64,000 bases of DNA from Enchytraeus crypticus (taxonomy: Eukaryota; Annelida; Clitellata; Enchytraeida; Enchytraeidae): NCBI GenBank assembly GCA_905160935.1, contig CAJHZI010000577.1, positions 492,786 through 556,785 of the forward strand, given 5' to 3'. Positions 10,202 through 20,849 of the stretch are shown piece by piece (the first letter of the stretch is position 1; every line of letters starts with the position of its first letter). The position numbers and the translations under genes are program-made. Under the pieces are notes generated by a model that did not search any database, was not told where the DNA came from, and was given only the letters and a program-made list of their open reading frames with translations.

Positions 10202-13200
10202 CTGCATCAATCAATCACACTGTAACTAAATAAGTGTTCTCTACAATACCCTGCATCAATCAGTCACACTGTAACTAAATAAGTGCTCTCTCTAATACCC
10301 TGCATCAATCAGTCACACTGTAACTAAATAAGTGCTCTCTCTAATACCCTGCATCAATCAGTCACACCGTAACTAAATAAGTGCTCTCTCTAATACCCTG
10401 CAGTCAATCAATCACACTACAATGTAACTAAATATGTTCGTAGGTTCAACGAATTAAGCTGTGAACGTTTGAATTTATCATAAACGTTCTGTATTAACAT
10501 TTCAGTGATAAACTTTGTGAGAGAGTATATCTACAGCATCATGATCTATATAATTATTAGTCTGGAGTTGAACAATAAATCAGTTAAACTAGCAGAACAA
10601 AAATTCATCAGTCAAATAGATCAGTCAATCAATCGAACTCAGTTTAAAAGATTTTCACTGAATATTATAAATATAGCTGTATTATAAACTAGGCATAAGC
10701 TAAATTATCAATTTCAAGACATGAAAGAATATTAGCGACAGAAGAGCTCCACTTACACTGTGCACATACCGAACTGGCATCAGACAACTCAACTATCATG
10801 CCAATAGCTCTGCTGACACTATTTTCCTCAGTATTCCTTCATCAAATGATGACTATTCAGCATACCAGCTGACAAGAAGCCCAAAAGCATTGACCTGCTT
10901 TTGGGCATGAAACTGATATAAAACTTAGCTTTAGCTTTAATACAGTACGTAGTGGTCTTCGATCCTGCAGATGCATCACAATTCTTGCACAAGTTATTAA
11001 CTCAACTATTCCTCATGTATCCTCTTTTTCTTTCTTTTTTGGCTAATGAACTACAATGTACATTGCTATAAAAATGTGTTCTCGTTTCGGTCCATGCATT
11101 CAGTAGTGCATTATGATGATGTATAACAAACTGCATGTACTTGTGACTACGTACTCGGGTGACTAACTGTATGTTAAATTTTTATGGTAGGGACGTAGGG
11201 TACTATGTATTTTTGTATATGCGTTAGAAGGCAAAACAAAATTCACAGTTTGACTATTTTAAAGTTTCCTGATTTAAAGACAGGAAGTAAAGAATAATAA
11301 TAAAATTAAAAAGTTCACAAACTTGTCGTCGTTATTAACTTTAGAGTCTATGTCGAACTTGTATTGAAAGCCTGAGCAGCCACCACTCTCTACAATCACA
11401 CGCAGAGATGACCCTGGCTCAGCGATCTTCTTGATTTGCTGCGGCATACAAAAAACAAGTAGTCCCAATTAACTAGTAGAATAATTTTTAAACAGACTTA
11501 CCAAATTAATTTCTATTTAATTTTTTATAGTCACATAAACAAAGTAGAGCAACAAAAAAGTATTAATGGATTAGACATTGAATTAGGCAATGGATAGTTA
11601 GTCAACTAGCAGCACCAAGATGCATACATATGCCACAGAAATATGTGTGTATAACGTAAAATATAGTTTTAACTAAAATATCATTAGCTAGATTCTCCAT
11701 GTTGTGTCTGGGTTGCTTGAACAATAGACCAACCTCCTAAATATGCACGTTTCGTAGAAGGCGACATAAAAGCAAGCTACAAAACAATGTTAAAAAGAGC
11801 ATTCGGTTGATGAACGCCTAGGCTCCAGATATTGCTACAAAAATTTAAACGAATGGAAAAACTTTAAAAATCCCAGTGCCCGGCTTACGAGGCCCCGGAC
11901 CCCAAGGTTAGGGGATTCGCGCCCGGTAGGGGTGGGGAAGACTTGAAGGGCCACGCAGATCAACACTATATGAAATCCAACGTCAGGCAAAATATAAGGT
12001 TTGCAACACTAAATGAAGGATCACTAACGGGGAAGGGTAGAGAAGGTGTGGCCAGGTTGAAGAGGAGAAGGTGGATGTGTGCTGTGTATAGGAGACCAGG
12101 TGGAAAGGAGCTAGTTCAAGGCTTTTGGGTGATGGATATAGTTTTGAAGTGAAGATCGGGGTCCACCAAGGATCAGCCCTAAATCCATATTTACTTAATT
12201 TGAATACGGATGAGTTGCTTACAAGAGTTATTACTTAAGGCCCCATGGTGCTTGCTATTTGCAGATGACCTGCTGATAATAGGAGATACTATGGAGAAAG
12301 TAAGCGAGATATTGTAAAATGCGAGAGAGGCATTGGAAAGTAATGGACTGAGGGTGAATAAGGAAAAAACAGAGCATTTAGAGAGCAGATGGCAGGGTGA
12401 GATGATAAATGGAGATAGAGTAATAAGCCAGTGGGTCACGCTAAGGAAGGTAACAGACTAAAAAGTATTTGGGGCTATAATAGAGGATGATGGGGAGTCC
12501 AAATTTAAGGAGGTTACTAGTAGGATTCAGGCTGGGTGAGCAAAGTGCAGGGTATTTAGTGGAGTGCTGTGTGATAGTAAAATACCACTAAGATTTAAAG
12601 GTAAATTTTATTGTTCTGTGGTAAGGCCAGTAACGATGTATGGTTCGGAGTGTTTGGCACTAAAAGGGAATATTTACTGTTTGCATGTGCCAGAAATGAG
12701 AATGTTACGTCTAATGTGTGGTAAAACTAGCAAGGATAGAATGGAAAAGGAATATGTGAGGACGAATTTGAGTGCTGAGAGGATCAGGTATAGGTCGGCA
12801 GACTTGGCACAGTCAAGATTGAGATGGTACGGGCATATTGTGAGAAAGGCAGCTGTAGTAAAGAGAGTTTGAAGGGAAGAACTGGATATTAAACTAGAGA
12901 GAGGTAGACCACAACTGACGTGGCATGCAGTGATTAAGAAGGACATGAAAAATTGGGGATCGACTGACGATATGGTGTGGGACAGAGAGGATGGGAGAAG
13001 CTCTATTCTTATCCCAACCCTAATTAAACTGGGATTTAGGGGAATAGCTATAGCTAGCTGGTATAGCTAAGGTTATTGTCAGTTTCCTCACTCAAAGGAT
13101 GTCAGTGACAGGAGCCCAGGATTTGACCCCCGCACATACTGATCCACGGTCGAGTATCTTACTGACTTCGCCACTGGCTCCAGCCGAAAACGATGATGAT

Positions 13201-13514
13201 GTTGAAAGCTTTAGGTACACGCACATCTACATAGAAGACACTGTGTAGTCATGAGTCGTCAGTTGATAGCGGTACATAATAATCAGCTCGTACCTTTAAC
13301 ATATGTAGGATGTAGCAGAGCAAATATGCTGCATGAGTAATTGTCAAAAATCTGTTAAATTAACAAAAAACAATTATAATTTAATTCAACCTGAACACAG
13401 CTGTCAGTGAGGGTTAACCCAGTTGTGTTTTGAAAAGCAACTGTCTTCTGTGAACCAGCGGCAGACTTTTCAGTGCAGCTCGTAGAGTGTAAACCAACAC
13501 GATGAATGGTAACC
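10027..13514 (-). CDS. ISCA2: ISCA2, mitochondrial A-type iron-sulfur assembly protein (three core exons)
   Basis: Exons 13391-13514, 11323-11438 and 10027-10201 join in phase into about 138 residues. The product acts in the mitochondrial matrix with ISCA1 and IBA57 in assembling [4Fe-4S] clusters. All three conserved Cys ligands are visible: [12 protein letters not shown] and the C-terminal CSC of NGCSCGASF. Other family signatures are [16 protein letters not shown] and NPQAENGC. The first exon shown begins [13 protein letters not shown], a basic, Ser/Thr-rich stretch that suits a mitochondrial presequence. The initiating exon is uncertain (see 15690-15744). A decayed RTE-like LINE and a SINE occupy the first intron, and a 49-bp tandem repeat lies against the last acceptor. 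Stop is TAA at 10027-10029. Confidence 0.94.
10202..10410. repeat. 49-bp tandem repeat abutting the ISCA2 acceptor
   Basis: Four copies of a 49-bp unit and a partial fifth; each copy contains ATTGATGCAGGG on the minus strand, a copy of the authentic acceptor. The repeat begins exactly at the exon border at 10201. Confidence 0.93.
11323..11438 (-). CDS. ISCA2: ISCA2 middle exon
   Basis: Acceptor ATGCCGCAG, donor GTTTGT. Encodes [20 protein letters not shown] then [13 protein letters not shown]. Phase 0 in and phase 2 out fit both neighbours. Confidence 0.95.
11880..13020 (+). mobile_element. Decayed RTE-like LINE
   Basis: Fragments in order: an endonuclease-like start ([20 protein letters not shown]), an RT stretch with [10 protein letters not shown], and a C-terminal region ([39 protein letters not shown]) typical of RTE/CFDP2-like LINEs. 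Multiple stops and an internal deletion make it non-functional. It lies in the ISCA2 intron in the opposite orientation to the gene. Confidence 0.8.
13064..13186 (-). mobile_element. SINE family 1
   Basis: Minus-strand copy of the tRNA-derived family with A-box region GGAGCCAGTGGCGAAGTC, B-box region GGTCAAATCCTGGGCTC (degraded here) and a tail with GAGGAAACTGAC. See 38521-38646 for a good copy. Confidence 0.82.
13391..13514 (-). CDS. ISCA2: ISCA2 exon with presequence and LTLTDSCVQ
   Basis: Acceptor TTTTCTGCAG, donor GTTGAA. Begins in phase 2 with [13 protein letters not shown] and ends LTLTDSCVQ, the start of the A-type domain. In-frame stops further upstream confirm the acceptor. Confidence 0.88.
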
Positions 13515-13734
13515 CTGCAGAAAATGATATAGATAAATAATTAATTCTCATAATATTACCAGTAATCCTTATAGTACTTATAATAGTTAAATATATATAA
13601 TATTAATAATATATATTAATTGTATATTATATATACTGTTTAATAATAACAAACTGGTTTCTATTGCATCTAAAATAGAAATCATCTTTGGCTCTCAGCA
13701 CACACTCAATATGTACAGTTAACATAAACTCGAG

Positions 13735-14560
13735 TTTGCATTGGGTGAAGCTGATGTACCAGTTTTGAACACTGTTCGTAATCTTGGCATTGTCTTTGAC
13801 TCTATCTTGACCTTTGAGCAGCATTCTAAGCAATTGTCTTCTTGTTTCTTTCAAATTTTGTTTATTCTTTTATTTATCATTCAAAAATCAGGCAGCAAGG
13901 CCCACACAAAACCCATAAAAATACACAGAACACCTGCAGCAAAAAACACTCAGAAGCACATAAAACAAAGAAACATATAAGGGAAAAAGGTATACGAAAG
14001 CTACACAGGTTAAAATTCGTCAGTTATAGAGTATTAGACAATGTTGTCTATTTCTTCCACAGAAATTCTTGTTCATGCCTATAGCCAGTCTAAATAAATT
14101 TGTAAGTAATATACTGTAAATAATTCAGAATGGAGATTCAAGAATAATTCTTCTTGCTAAGAGCTCCGATTCTGCCTTATCTTGACTACAGCAATTTCAT
14201 TGGCTTAAAGTTCCAGAATGCATCGAATTCAAATACTGCTTGATCATTTTCAAATACCTGACTAACTCGGCTTCGTCATATCTGGCTGCCTACTATAGAT
14301 CATTAAGTGCAGGCTTGTTTGTTACGGAAAAACTAGCAACCTGTTGAGTCCGGAAAAACTAGCAACCTGTCGAGTCAGGAAAAACTAGCAACCTGTCAAG
14401 TCAGCTGATCTTAAATATTGAACAGTTTCACATGATGATAAGTCTATTCCCGTAGCAGGTACCAAATTGTGAAATGAACATTTTTAACATTGTAAAACAT
14501 TCTGATAAACCTGATAGCTTTAAAACATCCTAAAAAGTACCTTTTTGCAAGATCCTTCCT
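13735..14560 (+). mobile_element. Jockey-type LINE remnant
   Basis: VLNTVRNLGIVFDSILTFEQ (thumb region after the RT) is followed at 14160-14300 by broken frames resembling the C-terminal 'LHWLPV...FKxLTxxAPxYL' region. A better copy of the latter is at 59090-59240 ([13 protein letters not shown]). Many stops. Confidence 0.6.
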
Positions 14561-15049
14561 GTATATTCTGCTCACTGCAGCGAGAATTTTAAATCTCTCA
14601 GCTTTTGACATTTAAGCTATATTATGAATGATAGGCTTTTGATATTGAGGTGCCTGCTATTATACCCATCTTATTGTATATAGCTTGTTTTATTGTAGGT
14701 AATAGTTTTAAAGTATAGAGATGCCTTAGCATTAGACACTCTATTAAATATTACTTGAATATAGAAAGAAATGATAATAGAAGTAGCACATCTAATTTTA
14801 TGCGAAAGTATTTGGCTACATTTTGTTCAAGCAATGTAATAATTTATATTTATATTTTTTCTACAGGATTTCCGTAATATAACAATTTTAATGATGTTTA
14901 TCTTGATCATCAATCTGATTGGTCACAAGAACTTGAAATGATCATGGTCAAGGTCATTGAAATGATCTTGTGATCCTTTCAATGATCTTGATCTTAGATT
15001 ATTTTAAAATGATCTTAACTATCATTGCCTATTAGTCATATGTATTAAG

Positions 15050-15130
15050 CATATTAATCAGAGAGTTGCTAATGTTGGAAATGGGCTCTCAAGTGAAGTT
15101 ATCGAGGCAGAGTCTATATATAAATTTAAA
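15050..15130 (+). mobile_element. CR1-like LINE 3' fragment
   Basis: Translation gives RVANVGNGLSSEVIEAES, corresponding to the VxxWNSLPSEVVEAES motif at the end of the LINE at 23770-25540. Confidence 0.6.
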
Positions 15131-15689
15131 ACTCTATATGTACGCCCCTAAATATAAGTTTTGTATAATATTGATGTTGGTCGTAAAAGATATTTAAAAT
15201 TTCTTATAAATATCTTGTTGGTTTCTTGCTTATTGATACTTCAACTTTTATCATGTATTCTTAACCTTAATGAACTACACAATTTTGTGTTAGTTATGTA
15301 GAGGATCATTGTCTTGAGTGATTAATGTTATTGATACGTTAACATTAATAGTTGTGCCGTGTAGTACATGAATGTATCATGTTGACCTAGTAAGAATACT
15401 CAGAACAAGTATTTCTTATTAGGTTCTTCTTCATAAAAAGTCTCTATTGACTGAATTTTTCGTGGAAATGCACTGTGTAACTAAATGTAAATACTATAAT
15501 GCGCATTTCGTGGGTCTTAAACGTTTGATTCTTTCTGACCCAGTACTGTTTTGTTATGTTAATCACCACAGCAAAAATATTCGAATTTTCCGAATTAACT
15601 ACAAATTAAAAACATTGCTTCTTACAATTCATTATGTTGTTGAGAATTCGTTCCGTAATGCCATTGTCTATTTACAATGAAATTAGAAA

Positions 15690-15744
15690 CTACAGTACTC
15701 GGTGATTTGATGATCAGCTGAGCGACCCTTCTAACCGCCGCCAT
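15690..15744 (-). CDS. Possible ISCA2 first exon
   Basis: ATG at 15744-15742 in a good initiation context (AACAATGG) opens MAAVRRVAQLIIKSPST, an Arg-rich, acid-free mitochondrial-targeting-like peptide at about the expected distance upstream. However, no GT donor in this exon matches the phase-2 acceptor at 13514, so an intermediate exon or a different gene is possible. The low end is approximate. Confidence 0.33.
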
Positions 15745-16081
15745 TGTTGTTTATCATTTATTGCTTGCTTACCACTGCGAAGAAAAATTCACTTTGATCT
15801 TCCCAGGCGACCAATAAAAATACTTAATAATAATAATATTAACAAAAATTAGAGTGCTACAGTCATCAATGACAACGTCGAGCCAAAATTAAGACAAAAT
15901 TAAGCCAGCGAGCAAAAAGATGGACCAAAAACGATGCAGATTCCAAAATCCAGAAAATCAATCCAAAGTAAAGGGAATTAAAGAAAATTAAGGAGGTTTA
16001 GGCGCAGGTCGCAACTCATGGATATTGGATGAAAGAGAGATGGAAACGATAATTGCTCAATGCTTAACTAGTAATGGTGAC

Positions 16082-16807
16082 CAGTGGCGGATCCAGAGGT
16101 GGCCAAGGAGCCTGGGCCGCCCCTTTGGCCCGCCGATAAAAAAATTTAAACTATATTTTCATTGGTTCTATGGCAATTTCGATGTGTAAATATATATGTT
16201 TGTGAGGGTAGTGGTTAAGGAGGGAGGGGATACGAGAGGGAACTCAGTTCCATTAGCTCAATTTTTTCTAGGATATACTAGGAGCCCTGTATATTGGAAA
16301 AGGGCCCGAAAAATGTTGCCCATTTCACTAGCTCTCAATTTTTTACTTTAATCACTGTATTACAGTATTAGATGATAAAGGGTGTAAGTCAAAAATGCGA
16401 ACTCTGTCCCGAAGCAGTGGTGCAAACAGCCTTGGCTGGGAGAGGCTTAACCCCCTGCCGCCAAAAATTAGGTCACTTGCAATTCGTCCAAATCCGTGTA
16501 TCTTTCTTTAGAGGCGCAAAAATTAACCTACTTTTTTCCAAAAAATGTAGGATTTTAGACATTTTAGGTTTTCTCCTGACTTTTGTATGTGTATGAGCTG
16601 AGGGGGGGGGGGGTGTACGATACGAGGAATACGGGAATCCTCTCACTCTATGAACCGAAAGCAGTAGTGAAACAATTTTGAGCCCCCCCCCAAGCATTTT
16701 GTCTGGTTGCGTCACATATCCCGAAGAAGGCGGGGCGTAAGCAAAAAATGTGTACACTCTCAAAAACAATTTGGGTCCCCCTTCAAAAATTGCTGGATCC
16801 GCCCCTG
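16082..16807 (+). mobile_element. hAT-like MITE with both termini
   Basis: Begins CAGTGGCGGATCCAG and ends CTGGATCCGCCCCTG (inverted, one mismatch). Flanked by 8-bp near-identical direct repeats ATGGTGAC (16074-16081) and ATAGTGAC (16808-16815). 726 bp, no transposase frame. Relative of 6871-7598; degraded copies at about 28075-28720 (-) and 39960-40200 (+). Confidence 0.88.
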
Positions 16808-17079
16808 ATAGTGACCTTCACATATCTGAGTGGAGGGCGAGCAAGTGAATGGGAGGCAGGAGATGTAGAAGAATAAGAAGATACAGACATGTTAACTGTC
16901 CCTTTAGCCACGATACTGAGGTTAAAAAAATAGAATCAACATTTACAGTCACAGTTGTGACACATATTCCTTAATCAAGGTCACTTAAAGTTTAGTCAAG
17001 AAAATCTATCAGCACAGAGAAGTGTTTAACATAAATATTCATCTACGACTAGTTTCGCACGGTTAATAATTTACCAGAA

Positions 17080-19210
17080 ATAACCAGAAACTCTACCATC
17101 TTTCGTTATTTCATTAATTCTTTCTTCAAAGTTAGGTAGCAGAAAAAAGGGAATATAGCGAAAGGCTTATTTCAATCCCCAATGATTCGTACATTATTAC
17201 ACACGATTATTGATTACAACATCTATAGCGTGTTTTTAAAACTATTCACCGACACCGCGTTGACAACTTCAACTTCCTCACTCACAGAGTTCCACCTATC
17301 ATTCACCCTACAGTATGAGAAAAGGAAAACGTTACTAAGTCTGTCCTTACACTAGGGTTGTCAGTTGAACTGCTCTTAGCCTCTCCTCATACTACTGTTG
17401 CGAACTTTGCTTATGTTGATTCGAACTCGAATCTTTGAGGCCTTTCTAGGTCTGACTGCGCGACGCTGTCGTGTAGGCCGTTAGGCCTCAGGTGCATATA
17501 AATAGAGGTGTCGCTTGGCGGTTAAAAAGACTCTCTCTCCGGTCGTTGCCAGGTCAACATAGTCTTCTCTTACCATTCTCTGTTGTACGTAAGCGCGTAT
17601 ATTAAGTATCTTTAATAAACCTAAACTCTACAAATTAAAACACGTGTTGGCGTCTCTATTATACTGTTAAATAAAGTACTGTAATTAGGCTGATAGTAAT
17701 CTAATAAGTAATCTACATAATCGTTCTACTGGTGTCCCTCAGAGCGTCCGGCCACCGTCGTCTAAGAAGTCTGCTACGTGTAAGTCACTAAATTAATGCT
17801 ATTCACTTACTTATACATCAAATCTAATCCATAAAGGCTATGGACCTGCCAGTTATAGACAGTACGCCTGACGTCGGGGCGTATGAGGTTTACCCCTCAG
17901 TCAAAGAACAGTCCAAAACCAATGACGGTACTTGTTTAGGCAAACAAAGGCACATGGAAATAATAGTCAGAACCTCTCTTATTGGGGGTTAACCCCCCGC
18001 CAGAGAATCACCAGGCGATGCTAGCGACATTAGCCAAGGTGAATTAGCAGTCCAATGCACTCAAACAATAATTCCACGTAACGTAGTAATATGTGACGGT
18101 AGGCCAGAGATTAGGGTTCCGACGAGGTCAAGCGGCCTCGATCGCGCAGAGTCCGTCCCGAGAGAACCTCTCGACGGGCTATTGTTAACCGACAACTGCC
18201 TACCGCCAACCGCCTAGCGACAACAGCCGGGCTGTTGATGGTAGGCGCTCGGCCGTTACGGCGAGTACCGCCAGCGGCCTCCTCGAGATGTCGGCGCTCC
18301 CCAACTGTTACCAGAGGGAAGCACTACCCTCCCCCAGATCAGCGGCGGCCTCCGTTGCTTGTCAACGGCCGGCAGCGTATGATAAAAGCAACACTACTAA
18401 TATTTTGAATCCCCTAATAGTTCTTACAATACTCCAGATGAGGTCGAATCAAAGATTTATACAATCTTAAAACAATGCTTTTATCTGTACTTTTGAATGT
18501 TCTCTTTATCAGCCCTAATTAAGGTCCTCTAAACCTTTTATAAAAGGTGTTTACTTTGAAAAATTACCCTATACATTTTTTATTCGTTTGAGGCACCACC
18601 ATGCAATCATAAATTTGATTGTTTTGCGGAAGGCAACTGCAATGTAATATATCCTAAAATGTAATAAATCCTCTCTAGATATTCTATATAGACATATATT
18701 ACATGTAAATTAAAATGTACATATGTTTATCATCATTTGATGAGTAATTGAAATATTATCTTTTTGTAATTTTAAAAATACCATTTTGTTAATGAATGAA
18801 GAAATATATAATAAATATATGCGAATGTATCGAATATTGCCAGCCGTCAATACAAGCACACACCCCTCCCCACTCTCCAACCATTCCCCCACTAGGCTTT
18901 GTCTATTAGTATTATGTCTATTATTATTTGTATTATTATGTACAGAGCTACCAGTACAGATTATAAAAGGTCTATTGGCTGCTGTAACAGCCACAGCACA
19001 TTGTTTTCTCACTTTGAGGTCCGGGCTAAATATTACCCCTAAATAATTTTCCTCACTCGCTACCTTAAATATCTTATTATTTATAACATATTATTTATTA
19101 GGATTATTTTTACCAAAGTGAATTACCAGACACTTGTCCACATTGAATGCTACGCCACATTTTTGGGACCACTTACTTAGCAAATGTAAGTCCTGAACCA
19201 TACTGTCACT
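17080..19210 (-). mobile_element. CR1-like LINE relic split by an insertion
   Basis: Minus-strand fragments read WSQKCGVAFNVDKCLVIHFG and NYLGVIFSPDLKVRKQCAVA near 18960-19190, then the C-terminal end at 17240-17395 with the VNAVSVNSFKN motif. A better copy of that end is at 29640-30125 (-). A 998-bp element (17396-18393) interrupts it. Heavily mutated. Confidence 0.75.
17396..18393 (+). mobile_element. 998-bp LTR-like insertion with TG...CA ends
   Basis: Starts TGTTGC and ends GCAACA (6-bp inverted ends), flanked by the 4-bp direct repeat CTAC (17392-17395 and 18394-18397), inside a LINE whose sequence resumes on both sides. Contains TATAAATAG near 17500, AATAAA near 17617, and a GC-rich second half unlike its surroundings. 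A short frame starts at ATG 17840 (MDLPVIDSTPDVGAYEVYPS...) and stops after about 50 codons. No internal second LTR or pol was seen. It could be a solo LTR, or a short non-autonomous LTR element. Confidence 0.65.
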
Positions 19211-19335
19211 TTGTTCTTCCATACGAACTTTGGTATGAAAGATAGACTTATTTCATTTCCTTGGCCAAATGATATATTTCTTTGACTAAGAAAATTTATT
19301 TATACCAACAGGGTGAGTCCAAACCATGACTTTTA

Positions 19336-19452
19336 AATTATCAGACTTCATTACTGCATTACAGACTTAACATGTTAAGTCTGTAATGCAGTAATGAAGT
19401 CTGATAATTACTGCATTACAGACTTAACATGTTAAGTCTGTAATGCAGTAAT
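19336..19452. repeat. Two adjacent perfect palindromes
   Basis: 19336-19409 is a perfect 74-bp palindrome centred on CATG. 19407-19452 is a perfect 46-bp palindrome with the same core (GACTTAACATGTTAAGTC). The second repeats the inner part of the first, as if a hairpin had been copied. Confidence 0.95.
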
Positions 19453-20058
19453 GAAGCATGTTATTAAATTTGTCATGTTGAAAAATTTAGAAAGAATAAG
19501 CCTAAAGCTTTGCATTGTTTCTAGGAACAGCACTGCTAAATTGTTGCCTCACAGTAATAATACTGCAAATACTTCGATTTACTCTAACAGGTGCGTAATT
19601 AACCCTACGTCGCTATGCTTGATGGTGGTCCAGGTAATTACATGGAGAAAGCTGTGCAAAACTCAAAATTCATCTTGTATTTCTCTGGGTGTTGCTTCCA
19701 CAGATTGGCAGGCCATATGGCTCTAATGTTAAGCAGTTAGCAATAATCTCAGCAGTGTAACTCAACATGTAAAAGAAAATCGCAAATGGCAGTCAGGAAG
19801 ACATCTAATATCACACATTCACATTATACATCAGCTTCAGTCTATTTCAAATTTTCCACATTTCATAATACCTTATATCTGAAGAAAAACATTAGCAAAT
19901 TCAAGCATGAAAGAGGCATTAACTTTTGAGGAATTAATGGCAGAAATACATCGAAAGTGTTAAATCCATGCATTATTTACAGTCAGCAGCATCGGAGCTG
20001 CGTAAACTGAAGCAAAATAAGAATGGGAAACCTTACACAACTACTACACAGTCTAATG

Positions 20059-20849
20059 CTATAACTGTGAGACAATAGCGTGCACACCGTCAAATGATGC
20101 AACACCTAACTGCTGCAGCGGCACTGTGAAAGCAAACTGAGTACTATCATATCCCAGAGTTATCACGCTCTGATTGCACGGCTGCATAATTTGATCGCTA
20201 CTAATATTATGACTAGTCAGTGTACTGATATTCTGCAAAACATTTACATCACTGTTTGATTGAACGTCTCGCTGCTTTGTCACTGTTCTTTTTTTAATAC
20301 TCGTTGTGGCAGCCTCATTCCTAACTGTCTGCACAGTGTTGCGACTTTTGGCTGAAGTCAAACCTACGCTGTCCAGAAAATTTATAAGCTGAGCCGAACT
20401 ATTAACTTTTCTCAGTCTTCTATTAAATCTAGCTACAGCTTTCAGCACCTCTTCGTTCTCATTGTCAAACCTCTGAAGTGTATCAGAGAACTGTTTGCAA
20501 GTTGTCAGGATGGCTTTAGACGTGGCTTCACTCGCTGTCTTGCATTCTTCCTTGATACGCTGAGTCGACGTCTCTCTAACATCGTGACCAAAGTGAGTGG
20601 GATAGTACTCGACGTCGAACAAGCCGTTCTGCTCCAGAATGCTCATCCCTGCAGGACAGTGGCAGCCTGACTTGAGAGAGCCGCGACTCTTCAGTCTCCT
20701 GCGCCCCGTGCTCTTGGACACAAACATTCCACTCCGGTGGCACTCGTAGGTTTTGTGCAAGCCTCCCTGCCGTCTCCTCGCTGCCCCACGCTCTATCACA
20801 AAGTGTGTTGCTTCACTTCTCTCCAGCTCTGCTTTCCATGTCGTGAATT
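20059..20849 (-). CDS. Zinc-finger gene exon 2
   Basis: Acceptor GATCATTTCAG before 20849. Open for 263 codons, from EFTTWKAEL through the FAR1-like Cys/His cluster, to the stop at 20059. Confidence 0.88.

Noticed and set aside
10202-10410. CRISPR-like array
   Set aside because: Direct tandem units without unique spacers, in a eukaryotic intron; likewise the 26-bp and 30-bp arrays.
18288-18470. 60-aa plus frame, Ala/Pro/Ser-rich
   Set aside because: Crosses the right border of the 998-bp insertion into the LINE relic, so it cannot be one gene.
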